A DNA stretch of 64,000 nt, taken from Cristatella mucedo. Taxonomy: Eukaryota; Bryozoa; Phylactolaemata; Cristatellidae. Location: the NCBI GenBank assembly GCA_009760855.2, contig WPIO01000037.1, positions 786,001 through 850,000 on the forward strand, read 5' to 3'. How positions within the stretch are numbered: position 1 is the stretch's first letter; each line of letters opens with the position of its first letter. The position numbers and the translations under genes were made by a program. The notes below the pieces were generated by a model, which saw only the letters and a list, made by a program, of their open reading frames with translations, was not told the origin of the DNA and did no database searches. Of the stretch, positions 11,244-24,100 are shown in pieces.

Positions 11244-12140
11244 CTACAATGACAAGACGCGGCGCCGCGCGGTGGGCGGCTGGCGGCGGGAGGCTGCACG
11301 GCGGCGAGGAGCCTGAGGCCGCACGGCGGCCCCGCATCCTCCGCAATGCTCCGCACGCCCGAGGCGCGTGCGCCGCGCCGCGCCCCTCGCCGCTGGCTAT
11401 ATACCTATATCCGCGGACTTTCCGAACGCCGTCAAGTCCAGACACTGGTAGCTGCCGACCGTGTTGATGCAGATCTTGGGCGAAGGACAGTTCTGATCCA
11501 CGAACGTCCTGCTCGCGCACTCGTTTCGGTCTGCAAGGAAGAGCGCCGTGAAAAGCTGAGGCGTCAACGTGCGCAGCGCGCTGCTTCCGGCTCGGAGCCG
11601 CCGGAGCCGTGCACTTCCGGCGGCTGCGGGCAGCCAGCGCAACGAGCGCTCAACGCGTCGGCGTCGGGCGGGCGCCTTACCTTCGCAGCCGACCATGTCG
11701 GTGAGCAGCTGGAAGCCGGTGCGGCACGAGCAGCTGGCCACGCCCTTTCCGGGGTCGGTGCAAATGTGTTCACAGCCGCCGTTGGCGACGCTGCACGCGT
11801 TCTGGTAGACGCACTGCGTTCCGTTCAGCGGCTTAATGACCTGGGCCTGGCCGACGGCGGTGGAGCAGTAGCACTCATACTTGGAATCGTGGTCGTAATA
11901 TCCGCAAGTGACGTCGCCGGCTGAAAGAGAAATGTAACTAAGGCGACGTCGGTAGGCGCCGCCGCCGCCGGCCGCCGCCGCCTCTCAGGGCTACTAGCGT
12001 TGCGCAAGGTGCGCCGCCGTCTCCTGCTCCTCCTGCGCAGCACATCGCCCGACCTTTGACCCGACAACACCCCCCCCCCGCCGCCTCAGCGAAGCCGCCG
12101 CCACTGCTACGTACGTACGCCCGCCCGCCCTCTCGGTCAC

Positions 12141-12177
<37 letters not shown>

Positions 12178-15100
12178 CGAGAGTAAAGGCGTGGGGGCGG
12201 GGCGAGGCGAGGCGAGGCGAGGCGTGCAGAGTGCGAGCCGCCGGCCACTCACCGAAGCACCCTCCGGTGGCTTTCACGAGCGCCGCCTGTCCCGTCGAAC
12301 GGCACGAGCAGCCGGCGGCGTTGGGGCAGGCGCCGATGTAGGCGATGCTGAGCGGGAAGCCGTCGCAGCTCTGCGCGAGCACCTGGCGCGAGTAGACGGC
12401 CAGCGCTCCCGTTTTTTGCATCGTGGCCGGGCAGTTGCAGTAGTAGCCGCCCGGCGTGTTGACGCATTCGTTCGAGCACTGGGCGCTGCCCTCGCGACAC
12501 TCGTCGATATCTGCGAGCGAGCGAACGACGAGCGGGGTCGAGGACAAGTCGTCGCTCGACGGCGACAGCGGACGCGAAAGGACGCGGCCGCTCGGCGGCC
12601 ACGACGGCGGCGGCATCTTCCGGCGGCCGCCGAGCGGAGGAGCTGCGACGGAGGAGCTGCGGCCGCGCGCGCGGGCGACGGGGGGCGGGGCGACGGCGGG
12701 GCGGGGCGGGGCGGGTTGAAGGGAAGCGCGTGCGCGGCGCTCGCTCGCGCCCACCTTCGCACACGTAGTCCCCGAACAGCCTGTAGCCGTTGCGGCAGCT
12801 GCAGTTGAAGCTGCCGTTCGTGTTCGTGCACAGCTGATCGCACTTGCCGTTGGCCACCGCGCACTCGTTGACGTCCGTGCAGTTGGTTCCGTTGAGCAGC
12901 ACCAGGCTCAGCTTGACCGTGCAGTAGCACAGCTTGGCGCCGACGTACTGGTCGCAGTACAGCGACCCGGCTGCGGGCGGCGGCAACGCGGCGATGCGAG
13001 ATAGATCCGTCGTCCGCGTTTCGCTCGCGCGCCCCCCCCCCCTCGAGACGGCCGCAGCTCGCAAAGGGGCGGCGCCGGGAGGGCGAGCGGGCGGGCGGCG
13101 TGCAAAGCTGGCTCGCCCCGAGCGGCTCGGAGAGACTCGCGCGACGACGGGAGACTCGCTTGGCGGGCGGGGGCCTGGTGTCTGAGCGGGGCCTGAGCGC
13201 GCGACGCCGCGGGCACTGGCCGCTGGCGGCGAGCGCGCCGGAAGTGTCGGAGCTGCGGCTGCAGGCGAGACTCACCGTCGCAGTCCTTGTCCGTGAAGTT
13301 GGTCTGTCCCACGTAGCTGAGACCGGCGTCGCAGGCGCAGTAGTAGCCGCCCAGCGTGTTGACGCAGCGGTTCGAGCAGCCGCCGTTGTTCACCAGACAC
13401 TCGTTCTTGTCGTCCGCCGCCTTGCCCGCGTCGCCGGTGGCTCCGCGCAGGCCCTGCGGTCCCGAGCTGCCCCGGTCGCCCTTGGCGCCAGCGTCGCCTT
13501 TCGGTCCGGCGGCGCCGGTCGGGCCGGCCGCTCCGGCGCTGCCCGTCGCGCCGGCGCTGCCCTGGTCGCCCTTGGCGCCAGCGTCGCCCTTCTGGCCGCT
13601 CGGGCCGGCCGGACCCTGGGCGCCGGCGGGACCCGGCGCGCCCGGCGCGCCGGTCGAGCCGGCGACGCCCGGCGCGCCGTTGGCGCCGTTGGCTCCGGTG
13701 CTGCCGGCCGCGCCCTTCGCACCGGTCGCACCGACCGGGCCCGGAGCGCCGATGGCGCCGGCCGCTCCGGCGGCTCCCGGGCTGCCCGCGTCGCCCTTGT
13801 CGCCCTTCGCTCCGTTGAGGCCGGCGTCTCCTCGCGAGCCCGGCGCGCCCGGCGCCCCTTGGTCGCCCTTGGCGCCGGCGACGCCCTGGACGCCCGGGTT
13901 GCCCTTGTCTCCTTGCGCGCCCTGACTTCCCGGCGTGCCCTGCGGGCCTGTCGAGCCCGTCGCGCCGTTGATGCCCGGCTGGCCGTCGTTTCCCGGGGTT
14001 CCGGCTTGGCCCGTCGGTCCCTCTTCGCCGGCCGGTCCTTGCGGTCCGGCCTCGCCGCGCGCGCCGGTCGCTCCGTCGTTGCCGCGAGCGCCCGTCGGTC
14101 CTTGCGGTCCGCTGCTTCCGGTCCAGCCTTGCGCGCCGCTGGCGCCGTCGTTGCCACTTCGGCCCGGGGCTCCCGGAGCGCCCGTGGCGCCCGTAGTGCC
14201 CGTAGCGCCGTTGGCGCCGGCCGCGCCAGTCTGGCCGGCGGCTCCGGTGGCGCCGGCCGCGCCGCTGGCGCCGGCCGCGCCGGTCTGGCCGGTGGCTCCG
14301 TTGGCGCCGGTCGCTCCTGCGTCGCCTTTCGGCCCTTGCGGTCCGGTCGCACCGGCGGTGCCGGCGGCTCCTATTGAACGAAGAGGGATTGATGAAAGAT
14401 ATGTGCGCAATTAGACCTGTTAAAGGACGCCTCCTACGGAGCGCCAAGCGGGCGAACTTGGATCTCCTTTTCCTAGGCACGTGGCGGCGCAAGCTGCAGA
14501 GGGCGACCGCGTCAATAGGGGGTTGCGTGGAGCGCGCCGAGCGCACCGCAGGAACGCACAAATGGCTGCCAGCTTAAGATGGCTACCGTGTTGTGCAACC
14601 CAACGACGAGGAGGGAGTCGCTTGATCGATAGAGGAGCCACAAGCTAGCGTGCGGCGCATGCACGTCTTACCGTCACGCCCGCTGGCTCCGACGGCGCCT
14701 GGGGAGCCCGCGGCACCGGCGGCGCCATCCTGGCCGCGGTCGCCTTTGTCGCCTTTCTGGCCCGCGCTGCCCGCGTCGCCGTGCTCGCCCTTCGGGCCCT
14801 GCTGACCCGTCGCTCCCTGAGAGCCCGTCTGGCCGGTGGCTCCGGCGGCGCCGGCGGCTCCGGCGGCGCCGGCGACTCCGGCGGCGCCGGTGGCTCCTGC
14901 GTCGCCTGAGATCGAAACGCGAGTCTGGCTAAGCGTCGCGGCGCAACGGCGCGTCGCGGAGGAGCGGCGGCAAGCAGGAGAGCGCTCGCTCCAAGCGATA
15001 CTAAATGTAATCCGGACGTCCGGGCAGCGCAGCGAGCAGCGAGGCGAGAGCGCGTCGCCATCGCTTCGGCGGCTCCTGGCCGTGCGCTGCAGCCCGGAAG

Positions 15101-18100
15101 CTCGGAAGATTCGGCCTTCGCTCCGAAATTCGAAGTCGAGTCGAAGCACGACGGGTTTCGCGCCGTTTGGGCCCTGCCCGCCGTCTTTCTAGCGTTCACC
15201 CGACCTGTCGGCAGTGGCGTAACTAATTACCTTTGTCGCCCTTATCTCCCCGAGCGCCCGGGCCGCCCGCGGCGCCGGTCGCGCCCGGCGCGCCCTGGTC
15301 GCCCTTGGCGCCGGTGGCCCCAACCGCTCCGCTCGCGCCCGTGGCGCCCGGCGCTCCGGTGGCGCCCGTGGAGCCGTTGGTGCCGTTGGCGCCGGCAAGT
15401 CCCGCCGGACCGGTGGGTCCGGCGGCGCCCGCTGCGCCGTCGCTGCCTCGGTCGCCTTTCACTCCTGCGTCGCCTTTAGCGCCAGTGGCGCCAGCCGCTC
15501 CGTCGCGGCCTGCAAACGAAAAAGAGCGTCACTAGACGTCACGTCCGCCGGCCTCGCGCCGCCGCCGCCGCGGCTGCTGGCCTCCGCTCGGCGTTCGAGA
15601 GCTCGATGGGCGGGAGCGGTGTCGGGGGCGGTGGGTAATGCGCTCACCGTTGGCTCCGGCACTGCCGGTGGCGCCGGCCGGTCCCTGCGCGCCGGTCGCT
15701 CCCTGCGCGCCGGTCGCTCCTGCCGCTCCGGCGGCGCCGTCCGCCCCGCGGTCGCCCTTGGCGGCCGCGGCGCCGGGCGCGCCCGGCGAGCCCGCGTCTC
15801 CCTTCGGTCCTGCTGGTCCGGTGGCGCCGTCCAGCCCTCGGGCGCCCTGCTGGCCGGCGGCGCCCGTCGCTCCGTCGTGCCCGTTGGCGCCGTCGCTTCC
15901 TCGGGCGCCCTGCGGGCCGGTGGCGCCGCTCGCGCCGCTCGCGCCGTCCCGGCCGGCGGCGCCGGCCGCTCCCGTCTGTCCCGGCTGCCCGGTGGCGCCC
16001 GCGGCTCCGGTCGCGCCGGCCGCTCCGCTTTGGCCGCTCGCGCCGTCCTGTCCGCGATCGCCCTTGTCACCCTTAGCGCCCGCGGTTCCGGGCACACCGG
16101 CTGCTCCGGCTGCGCCGGTCTGGCCCGGCGCACCCTGAGCGCCCGAGGCGCCCGCGGCTCCCGACGCGCCCTGAAGGCCGCTCGGACCCTGCGGACCCGT
16201 GGCGCCGGCGGGTCCGGTCGCGCCGGCCGCACCCGGCGCGCCCATGTCGCCCTGCTGACCCGCATCGCCCTTGAGGCCGTTGACTCCCGGAGCTCCGTCG
16301 CGTCCAGTGGCGCCTTGCGCGCCAGTCGCGCCGCTGGCTCCCTGCGCTCCGTTCGCGCCGGCCGCTCCTTTCGCTCCGGTCGCGCCCGGCTGACCGCTGG
16401 CGCCCGCCGGTCCGGTGGAACCAGCGCTTCCGGCGGCACCAGTCGCACCGGTCTCGCCGGCTGCACCGCCGGCTCCCGGCGCTCCGGCCGCCCCGCTGGC
16501 TCCGGTGGCGCCCGGCGCTCCGTTCTGTCCGTCGCTGCCGCGGTCGCCCTTGTCGCCTTTGCTTCCGGTCTGTCCGTCTCGTCCTGCCTCGCCGGCGTCG
16601 CCCTTGGCCCCGGCCGCTCCGCTGGCGCCGGCCTCTCCTTTCTGGCCCTGAACACCTTGCGCTCCGGTCGGACCGGCGGCGCCTGGCAGGCCGGTCGGAC
16701 CGGTCGCACCCTGAGATCCGGGTCCTCCGTCGCGTCCGGCCTGTCCCTGAGGTCCGGCGGCGCCCGCGGCTCCCGTCGGCCCGGCGGCGCCCGGCGCACC
16801 CGGCTCTCCGCTGGCGCCGCTGGCGCCGCTTTGCCCGGGTGCGCCCGTCGCGCCCGCAGCTCCGGCGACGCCCGTGCTGCCCCGCTCGCCGACATCGCCC
16901 TTGGCACCCGGAGCGCCGGCGGCGCCCGTCGCGCCGGCGGCGCCTGCGGCGCCAGGTGCTCCCGGCGCTCCGCTCGCTCCCGCGGCGCCGGTGGCTCCGG
17001 AAGCTCCGGGCGTTCCGGCCTGTCCGTCGTAGCCGCGTTCTCCCTTCTGTCCCGGAGCGCCGGCAGCGCCGGCCGCGCCGGCCGCTCCTTGCGCTCCGGG
17101 CGCGCCCGTCGCGCCCGAGGAGCCTGTCGCTCCGGTTTGACCTGAAAGACGGAACGGCCTGAAGTCGTCGCGGCTGCGGCACGATTTTGGCACGCGGCTC
17201 GCGCGCACTTCGGCAGCCGCACAGATAGACCCCACCGATTCGCTAGCTGGAGTGGACCTCTTGGAAAAGGGGAATGGAAAAGGGAAAAGGAAAAGGAAAA
17301 AGGAAAAGGGAAGAGGAAAAGGGAAAAGGGGAAAGGAAAAGGAAAAGGAAAAGAGGAGCGGTAGGGGAAGGCAAACGCGAACGGTGAAACGCACCGTCGG
17401 AGCTGAAAATCAATGGACGCCATCGTCGAGACGGCAGGTTCGAAAGTAACGAACTCTGATACCAAAATGGCGGATCCGAAGCGATTTCGGGAGCGACTCG
17501 CTCGCTCGCGAAAGGAAAGGCAGACGAAGAAACAACGCAACTCTTTTCCGTCACCCCTAAGGGCTGTGCCTGCGCGGACAGGCGTGCCCGCTCAGCGGGC
17601 CGCTCACTCACCGGCCGCTCCCGGTCGTCCGTCGGCGCCTGCGTCGCCCTTCTGACCGGCCGCGCCGCTGGCTCCCTGAAGTCCGGCGGCGCCGTCTGCC
17701 CCTCGATCGCCCTTGGCTCCGGGTGATCCCGCGGCACCTGCTGCGCCGCTGACTCCCGGAGCGCCAGCCGAGCCCGTCGCTCCGGTCGCACCCGCCGCGC
17801 CGTCGTTGCCGCGATCGCCCTTGGTGCCCGGCTGTCCGGCCTCGCCTTGCGCTCCGTTCGCGCCGGCAGCGCCGGCCGCACCGGACGCTCCGTCGGCGCC
17901 TCGGTCGCCCTTTTCGCCGGCATCGCCCTTGGCGCCCGTCGCGCCGGTCTGACCCTGCGGGCCCGCGCCGCCCTGCGGTCCGGTCGCGCCGGCCTGTCCG
18001 TCGCGTCCGGGCGCGCCGGCTGCACCGGTCGCGCCGGAAGCGCCTGCGGGTCCGGCGGCCCCGGTGGCACCGGTGCCGCCGGGAGCTCCGGCGGCGCCGG

Positions 18101-21100
18101 GCTGGCCCGGGGCTCCTGCCGCTCCGCTCACGCCCTGCAGTCCGGTGGTTCCAGCGCTGCCGGCGGCACCTGAGGCGCCCGCAGCGCCCGTGTCGCCCCG
18201 GCTACCCTTGTCGCCCGTGCTTCCGGAGGCACCCGTCTGACCGGTCTGACCGTTGGCTCCTTGGTCGCCGGTGCGACCCGCCACGCCGCTGTCGCCTCTG
18301 TCACCTTTCGGTCCGACCTGACCCGACGCCCCAACGGCCCCCGGGGCACCCGGTGCGCCCGCCTCACCGTCGCGACCGTTCAAGCCAGCGGCACCCGCGG
18401 CGCCGGTCGGTCCGGCTGCGCCCGTCGCGCCGTCGGTTCCGTTCTTTCCCGGGGCGCCGTCGTGGCCGGCGGCGCCCTGGTCTCCCTTGGCTCCGCTGGC
18501 GCCCGCGGCGCCGGTTGCTCCGCTGGAGCCGGCGGCGCCAAGCGCTCCGGGCTGACCGTCGTTGCCTCTAGCGCCAGTGTCGCCGCGATCTCCCTTGGCG
18601 CCTGCCGGGCCGGCCGCACCCGTTGGGCCGGCGAGGCCGGTCGCTCCGGCGGCTCCCGTGGCGCCGGCCGCGCCGGCGGCTCCGGCCGCGCCAGTCGCTC
18701 CGTCGGCGCCGCGCGCTCCAGTCTGGCCGGTCGCTCCCGGCTGACCCTGGTCGCCCTTGGCAGCGCTGGCGCCGTCCCTTCCGGCAGGTCCGGGCGCTCC
18801 TTGGGCACCCGGAGTTCCGTCGCGGCCATCCCTGCCGGCTGGTCCGGTGGGTCCTGCTGCGCCGGCCGGTCCGACTGGGCCAGTCAGTCCGGTCGCTCCG
18901 CTAGCTCCATTGACGCCGTCCCGGCCAGCCGCACCGGCCGATCCGGCGGCACCCTGTTCGCCCTTGCTGCCAGGCAGACCGTCGTTTCCGCGAGCGCCCG
19001 CGGCGCCGTCGTTGCCTCGAGCGCCGGTGGCGCCCGGCGCTCCGGGGGCACCCGGACTTCCGGCGGCTCCCTGCGCTCCGGTGGCTCCGTCGCGTCCGTC
19101 GAGGCCGTTCACTCCCGGAAGACCTGCGCTTCCAGGCGCGCCCTGAGCTCCGGTGGCTCCCGGCTGTCCCGCACTGCCGGCGTCGCCCTTCGATCCGGGC
19201 CCTCCGTCCCTGCCCGGCGCTCCGGGAGCGCCGGTCTGGCCCTCCGCTCCCGGCCGACCGTCGTTGCCATGCGGGCCGGTCGCGCCGGCCGGTCCAGCTG
19301 AGCCAGGCAGGCCATCCTGGCCGCGGTCTCCCTTGGCGCCCGCCAGTCCGGTGGCTCCGGCCGCGCCCGCCGCTCCGCTGGCGCCTGGCGCTCCCGCCGC
19401 GCCCGCCGCACCCGGGCTTCCTGTCGCCCCATCTGCGCCGCGGCTGCCGGTCGCGCCGGTCGCACCAGCGGCTCCCGGCGCTCCGTTCAAGCCGCTCGCT
19501 CCGTCGTGGCCGGCAGCGCCGGCATCTCCGCGCTCGCCCTTGGCGCCGGCCGCTCCCTGCTGGCCTTGCGCACCGGACGCGCCGGTCTGACCTGTCGCCC
19601 CGGCGACGCCCGGCGCTCCGCTGGCGCCCGAATCGCCTCGGTCGCCCTTTGCGCCGGCCGCTCCCGTCGCGCCGGTCAGGCCTTGAGCGCCCGGCGCTCC
19701 GGCCGCACCGGTGGCGCCGACGTCGCCTTTGCTGCCGGCGGCGCCGGTGGCACCCTGCAGTCCCGTCTCACCCGCTGCTCCGGTCGCTCCAGCCGATCCG
19801 GGGCTGCCGGTGGCTCCCGGAGAGCCTGCGGCTCCCGGAGTGCCGGTGGCGCCGTTGGCGCCGGCAGCTCCAGTCTGGCCAGCCTCTCCGTGGGCGCCTC
19901 TCTGTCCGTCCAGGCCCGGAGTGCCGGCGGCGCCGGTCGCGCCGTCTCGGCCGGCGGCTCCCTGCGCCCCCTGGTCGCCCTTCGGCCCCGCCAGTCCCGT
20001 AGGACCAGCAGGACCGGTGCCGCCGTTGGCGCCGTCTCTGCCTGCCGCACCGGGAGCGCCGGTCTGACCCGTGGCTCCGGCGCTGCCTGGAGCTCCCACG
20101 CCTCCCGTCTGACCTGGCGAACCTGTTTGACCCGGCTGACCGACGGCGCCCGGCTGGCCTGGCCTTCCGTCGGCACCGCTCGCACCGCTCGCTCCGGCGG
20201 CTCCCTGGTCGCCTCGGTCGCCTTTAGGTCCAGCGGCACCGGTCTGGCCCGCCGCTCCGGTCTGTCCCGTCGAGCCTGCCGCACCGGCGACTCCCTGGTC
20301 GCCTTTGTCTCCCCTGTCACCGGTGCTTCCTGGCGCACCTGCAAACGTATGTTTAGGCGCTTGCGGTCAGTGCTGGCAAAGTCTACTGCCGGCAGCCGGG
20401 AGCCTGCGAAAAGGCAGCCGATGGCAGTATGGGGGCGGGGCTAAAACGTGAGCTCGCGAGGCCGTTCGCTGAGCCGCTTGCTTACCCTTTGCACCTGCAG
20501 CGCCCGTCTCGCCGGACGCTCCCGTCTGTCCCGGCGAACCCTGGGCTCCGGTCTGGCCCGGCGCCCCGATCTGGCCCGGCGCACCAGCTGCGCCGTCGCG
20601 ACCGCTGGTCCCGGAGGCACCCTGCAAGCCCATGCTGCCCGGCGAGCCGGTCGCGCCGTCCCTGCCCGGAGTTCCGTTGAGGCCCGTGCTGCCGGCAGGT
20701 CCTTGGGCGCCGTCGACTCCGCGATCGCCCTTCGGTCCTGTGGCTCCGGCTGCGCCGGCGGCGCCGCTCTCGCCCTTCTGTCCGCTGGCGCCGGTCGCTC
20801 CGCTGGCGCCAGTCTCGCCCGTGGCGCCGGTCGCTCCGTCGCTCCCGGAGGTGCCCTGCCAGCCGGTGGCACCCGCCTGGCCGGGCGCACCTGGCGCTCC
20901 GTCTCTGCCCGGCAAACCGGGCGCTCCGTCGTGGCCCGTCGGTCCCTGCACTCCCGGGGCGCCGGCGGCTCCCGCTTCGCCGGCCGCGCCGTCTCGGCCC
21001 GGATTTCCCGCTGAGCCTGTCGGTCCGGCATTGCCCTGGTCGCCTTTCGGTCCGGCGGCCCCGCTGTCGCCTCGCGCTCCGGCGTCGCCTCTGTCGCCCT

Positions 21101-24100
21101 TAACTCCTTGCTGCCCGTTCGCTCCTGACGCTCCGGTGGCGCCGGAGGCTCCGCTCGAGCCCGCCGGTCCGGGCGCGCCGGTGCTCCCCGGCGCGCCGGC
21201 GTCTCCCGTGCGGCCCGCAGCACCAGCGCTTCCGGCGGCCCCTGGGCTGCCCGTAGCGCCGGCTGCGCCGGGGCTGCCTTGATCTCCCTTGGTGCCCTGT
21301 AAGCCTTGATCGCCCTTGGCGCCGCTGCTGCCCGGAGCACCTGCGTCACCCTGGCTGCCCTTAGGTCCGACGGGTCCCTGAAGCCCGGTGGCACCGAGCG
21401 CGCCCGGTTCGCCGCGGTCGCCCCTTTCGCCCTTCTGGCCAGTCGCTCCGTCGACACCCGGCGCTCCGCCGGCACCTGGCGCTCCCGCTGCGCCATCGTG
21501 GCCATCTCGACCGGGTGTGCCGATATCGCCCTTGCTGCCTTTAGGGCCCACGTTGCCACGCCCTCCCTGCGGGCCGCTCTCTCCCTTGGCGCCCGGCTCT
21601 CCAGCAGGTCCTTGGCTCCCGGTTGCGCCAGGGGCACCCGTGGCTCCGTTGGTCCCATTGAACCCGTCGTTTCCACGAGCTCCCGGCGCACCCGCCGGTC
21701 CAGCGGCGCCAGTGGCGCCGGGCGCTCCGCTCGTGCCAGCGATTCCGGTCGGCCCGGCTGCGCCGGCAGCGCCGGCGGCACCCGGTGCACCGCTGGCCCC
21801 GCTCTGACCAGGCGCGCCGGCGACCCCGTCGGCTCCTCGATCTCCCTTCGGTCCGGTGGCTCCGGACATCCCGTCCCGACCCGGAGCTCCGTCGTGGCCG
21901 CTGGTCCCAGTGTCTCCTTTCTGACCGGCCAGACCGGTGGCACCCGTGGCACCGGCGGCGCCAGGACCTCCTTCGCTGCCGCGATCGCCCTTGGCACCGG
22001 CGGCGCCCGCCAAACCTGTGGCGCCCTGTGCTCCCGTCTGCCCGGCCGCGCCGGGCAGACCTTGACTTCCGGAGGTGCCCGCGTCACCCTTGGCACCGAC
22101 GTCGCCTCGGTCGCCTTTCTGTCCCGGCGCACCGGTCGCTCCGCTGCTGCCTTGCGATCCAGTCTGTCCGGCAGCGCCGGCAGCCCCGGTGGCACCGGTC
22201 GGTCCGCAGGCGCCGGTCACACCGGTGGCGCCGGTCACTCCGGCGCCTCCTCGATCGCCTTTCGCGCCAGCGGCTCCGCTCAGGCCGCTGGCTCCGGTGG
22301 CGCCCTGCGTGCCCGTCGCTCCGTCGCTGCCGCGGTCGCCCTTGGAACCGCTGGCGCCGGTGTCACCCGTCCGACCGGAACTGCCTTGTTGTCCGGCGGC
22401 TCCCGAAGCACCGGTCTGTCCCGGAGCACCGGCTGCACCGGGTGTGCCGTCGCGACCGGCCGAGCCAGCCTCTCCGGTCACGCCGTCACGTCCCTGGCTT
22501 CCGGTTGGACCTTGCGGACCGGTGGCACCCGGCGCTCCAGGTGCACCGTTGTTTCCTGGCGCGCCCGTGGCGCCTGCCGTTCCAGACTGGCCTGTCTGTC
22601 CCGTGGCTCCGGCAGCGCCCCTGTCTCCTTGAATGCCCGGTGCACCGGTCGCTCCGGCTGCGCCGTTTGAGCCGTCGCTGCCGCGGTCTCCCTTCAGACC
22701 CTGTTGGCCCGGTGTGCCCGTGGCGCCATTGGCTCCTACCGGACCCGTGGAGCCGTCGCTGCCTCGGTCGCCCTTCTCACCCTGCAAGCCGGTGGCTCCT
22801 GCCGCACCGTCCCGGCCTGCGGCGCCCGTCTGTCCCGATGCTCCTTGCAAGCCAGGGGCACCTGTCTGGCCCGGTTGGCCGTCCGAACCGCTGGCTCCCT
22901 GCGTTCCGTCGTTGCCTCGAGCGCCGGCGTCGCCTTTGGCGCCGACGGCACCGGAAGCTCCGGCGTCGCCCTTTTGGCCAGTGGCTCCTTGGACGCCTGG
23001 AGCACCCGCTGCGCCCTGCAAGCCCTGCGCTCCGGTGGCGCCGGCAGCGCCGGTCTGACCGGTGGCCCCGTCGCGGCCGTCTGCACCCTTGCTGCCGTCT
23101 GCTCCGTCGCGACCGGAACCACCCGTTGCTCCACTGGCTCCGGGAGCGCCGGGCGCACCGGCGTCCCCGCGAGCTCCTGCGGCGCCCGAGGCGCCGTCGC
23201 GGCCGTCGTGGCCAGCCGGACCAGGAGAGCCAGTTGCCCCGGAGGCGCCGGTCTGGCCTGGACGGCCGTCCGCTCCGTCAGAGCCTCGGTCGCCCTTGGC
23301 TCCGGGAGCGCCATTTTCTCCGGCGGCTCCGTCCTTTCCGTTCTGTCCCGCGGCTCCCTGAGCTCCGGCCGCGCCGGTCGCGCCGGTCGCGCCGTCGTTG
23401 CCCCGCGAGCCGCTGGCACCGGTCTGGCCCGACGCTCCCGTTGGGCCAGCGGCGCCATTCAGGCCGTCGCGGCCCGGCGCGCCGGTGCTACCCTGGTCGC
23501 CCGTCTGTCCCTGAGCTCCGGCAGCGCCGTTAAGGCCTCTGTCGCCCTGCGATCCACTGTCTCCACGGTCGCCCTTGGCACCCTGGTCGCCTTTCGGTCC
23601 GATGGCGCCCGTGGCTCCGGCAGCGCCGGTGGCGCCATCTCGACCGTTGGCTCCGGAGGCACCTGAGCTTCCGGTCTCTCCCTTCGCCCCAGGCGCGCCA
23701 GCTGATCCCTGGCTGCCCGTGGCTCCTGTCTGGCCGGCTGCGCCAGCTTCGCCCTTGGCTCCGTCGCGTCCTGCAGCTCCGTCGGCGCCGCTCTGGCCGC
23801 GGTCGCCCTTGGCGCCCGACGCGCCCTGCAAGCCCGAGTCGCCGCGCTCGCCCTTCTGGCCGTCTCGGCCGTTCTGGCCTGGCGTTCCAGTTGGGCCGGC
23901 AGCTCCGGTCGGGCCGGTTTCGCCGGTCAAGCCCGCAACGCCGGCGGCGCCGGCGTTTCCTGTCGGGCCTTGCGCTCCGCTCTGGCCCGGCCCGCCGTTC
24001 TCGCCCTTCTCGCCCTTCTCGCCGTGCAAGCCGGCGTCGCCCTTGGCACCGGCGGCTCCGGGCGCGCCCGTGCCGCCGAGAGCACCGGTGGCTCCGGAGC

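Noticed and set aside
11346-12808. Plus-strand Arg/Ala-rich frames over the EGF exons
   Set aside because: Antisense of confirmed exons and GC-rich introns.
13100-14377. Long open frames on the plus strand opposite the collagen exons (also 15619-17145, 18261-19301, 21306-22670, 23575-24372)
   Set aside because: They are by-products of the GC-rich 9-nt periodic collagen code. Their Arg/Ser/Gly or Ala/Pro monotony shows no domain, and the minus strand has consistent splice sites.
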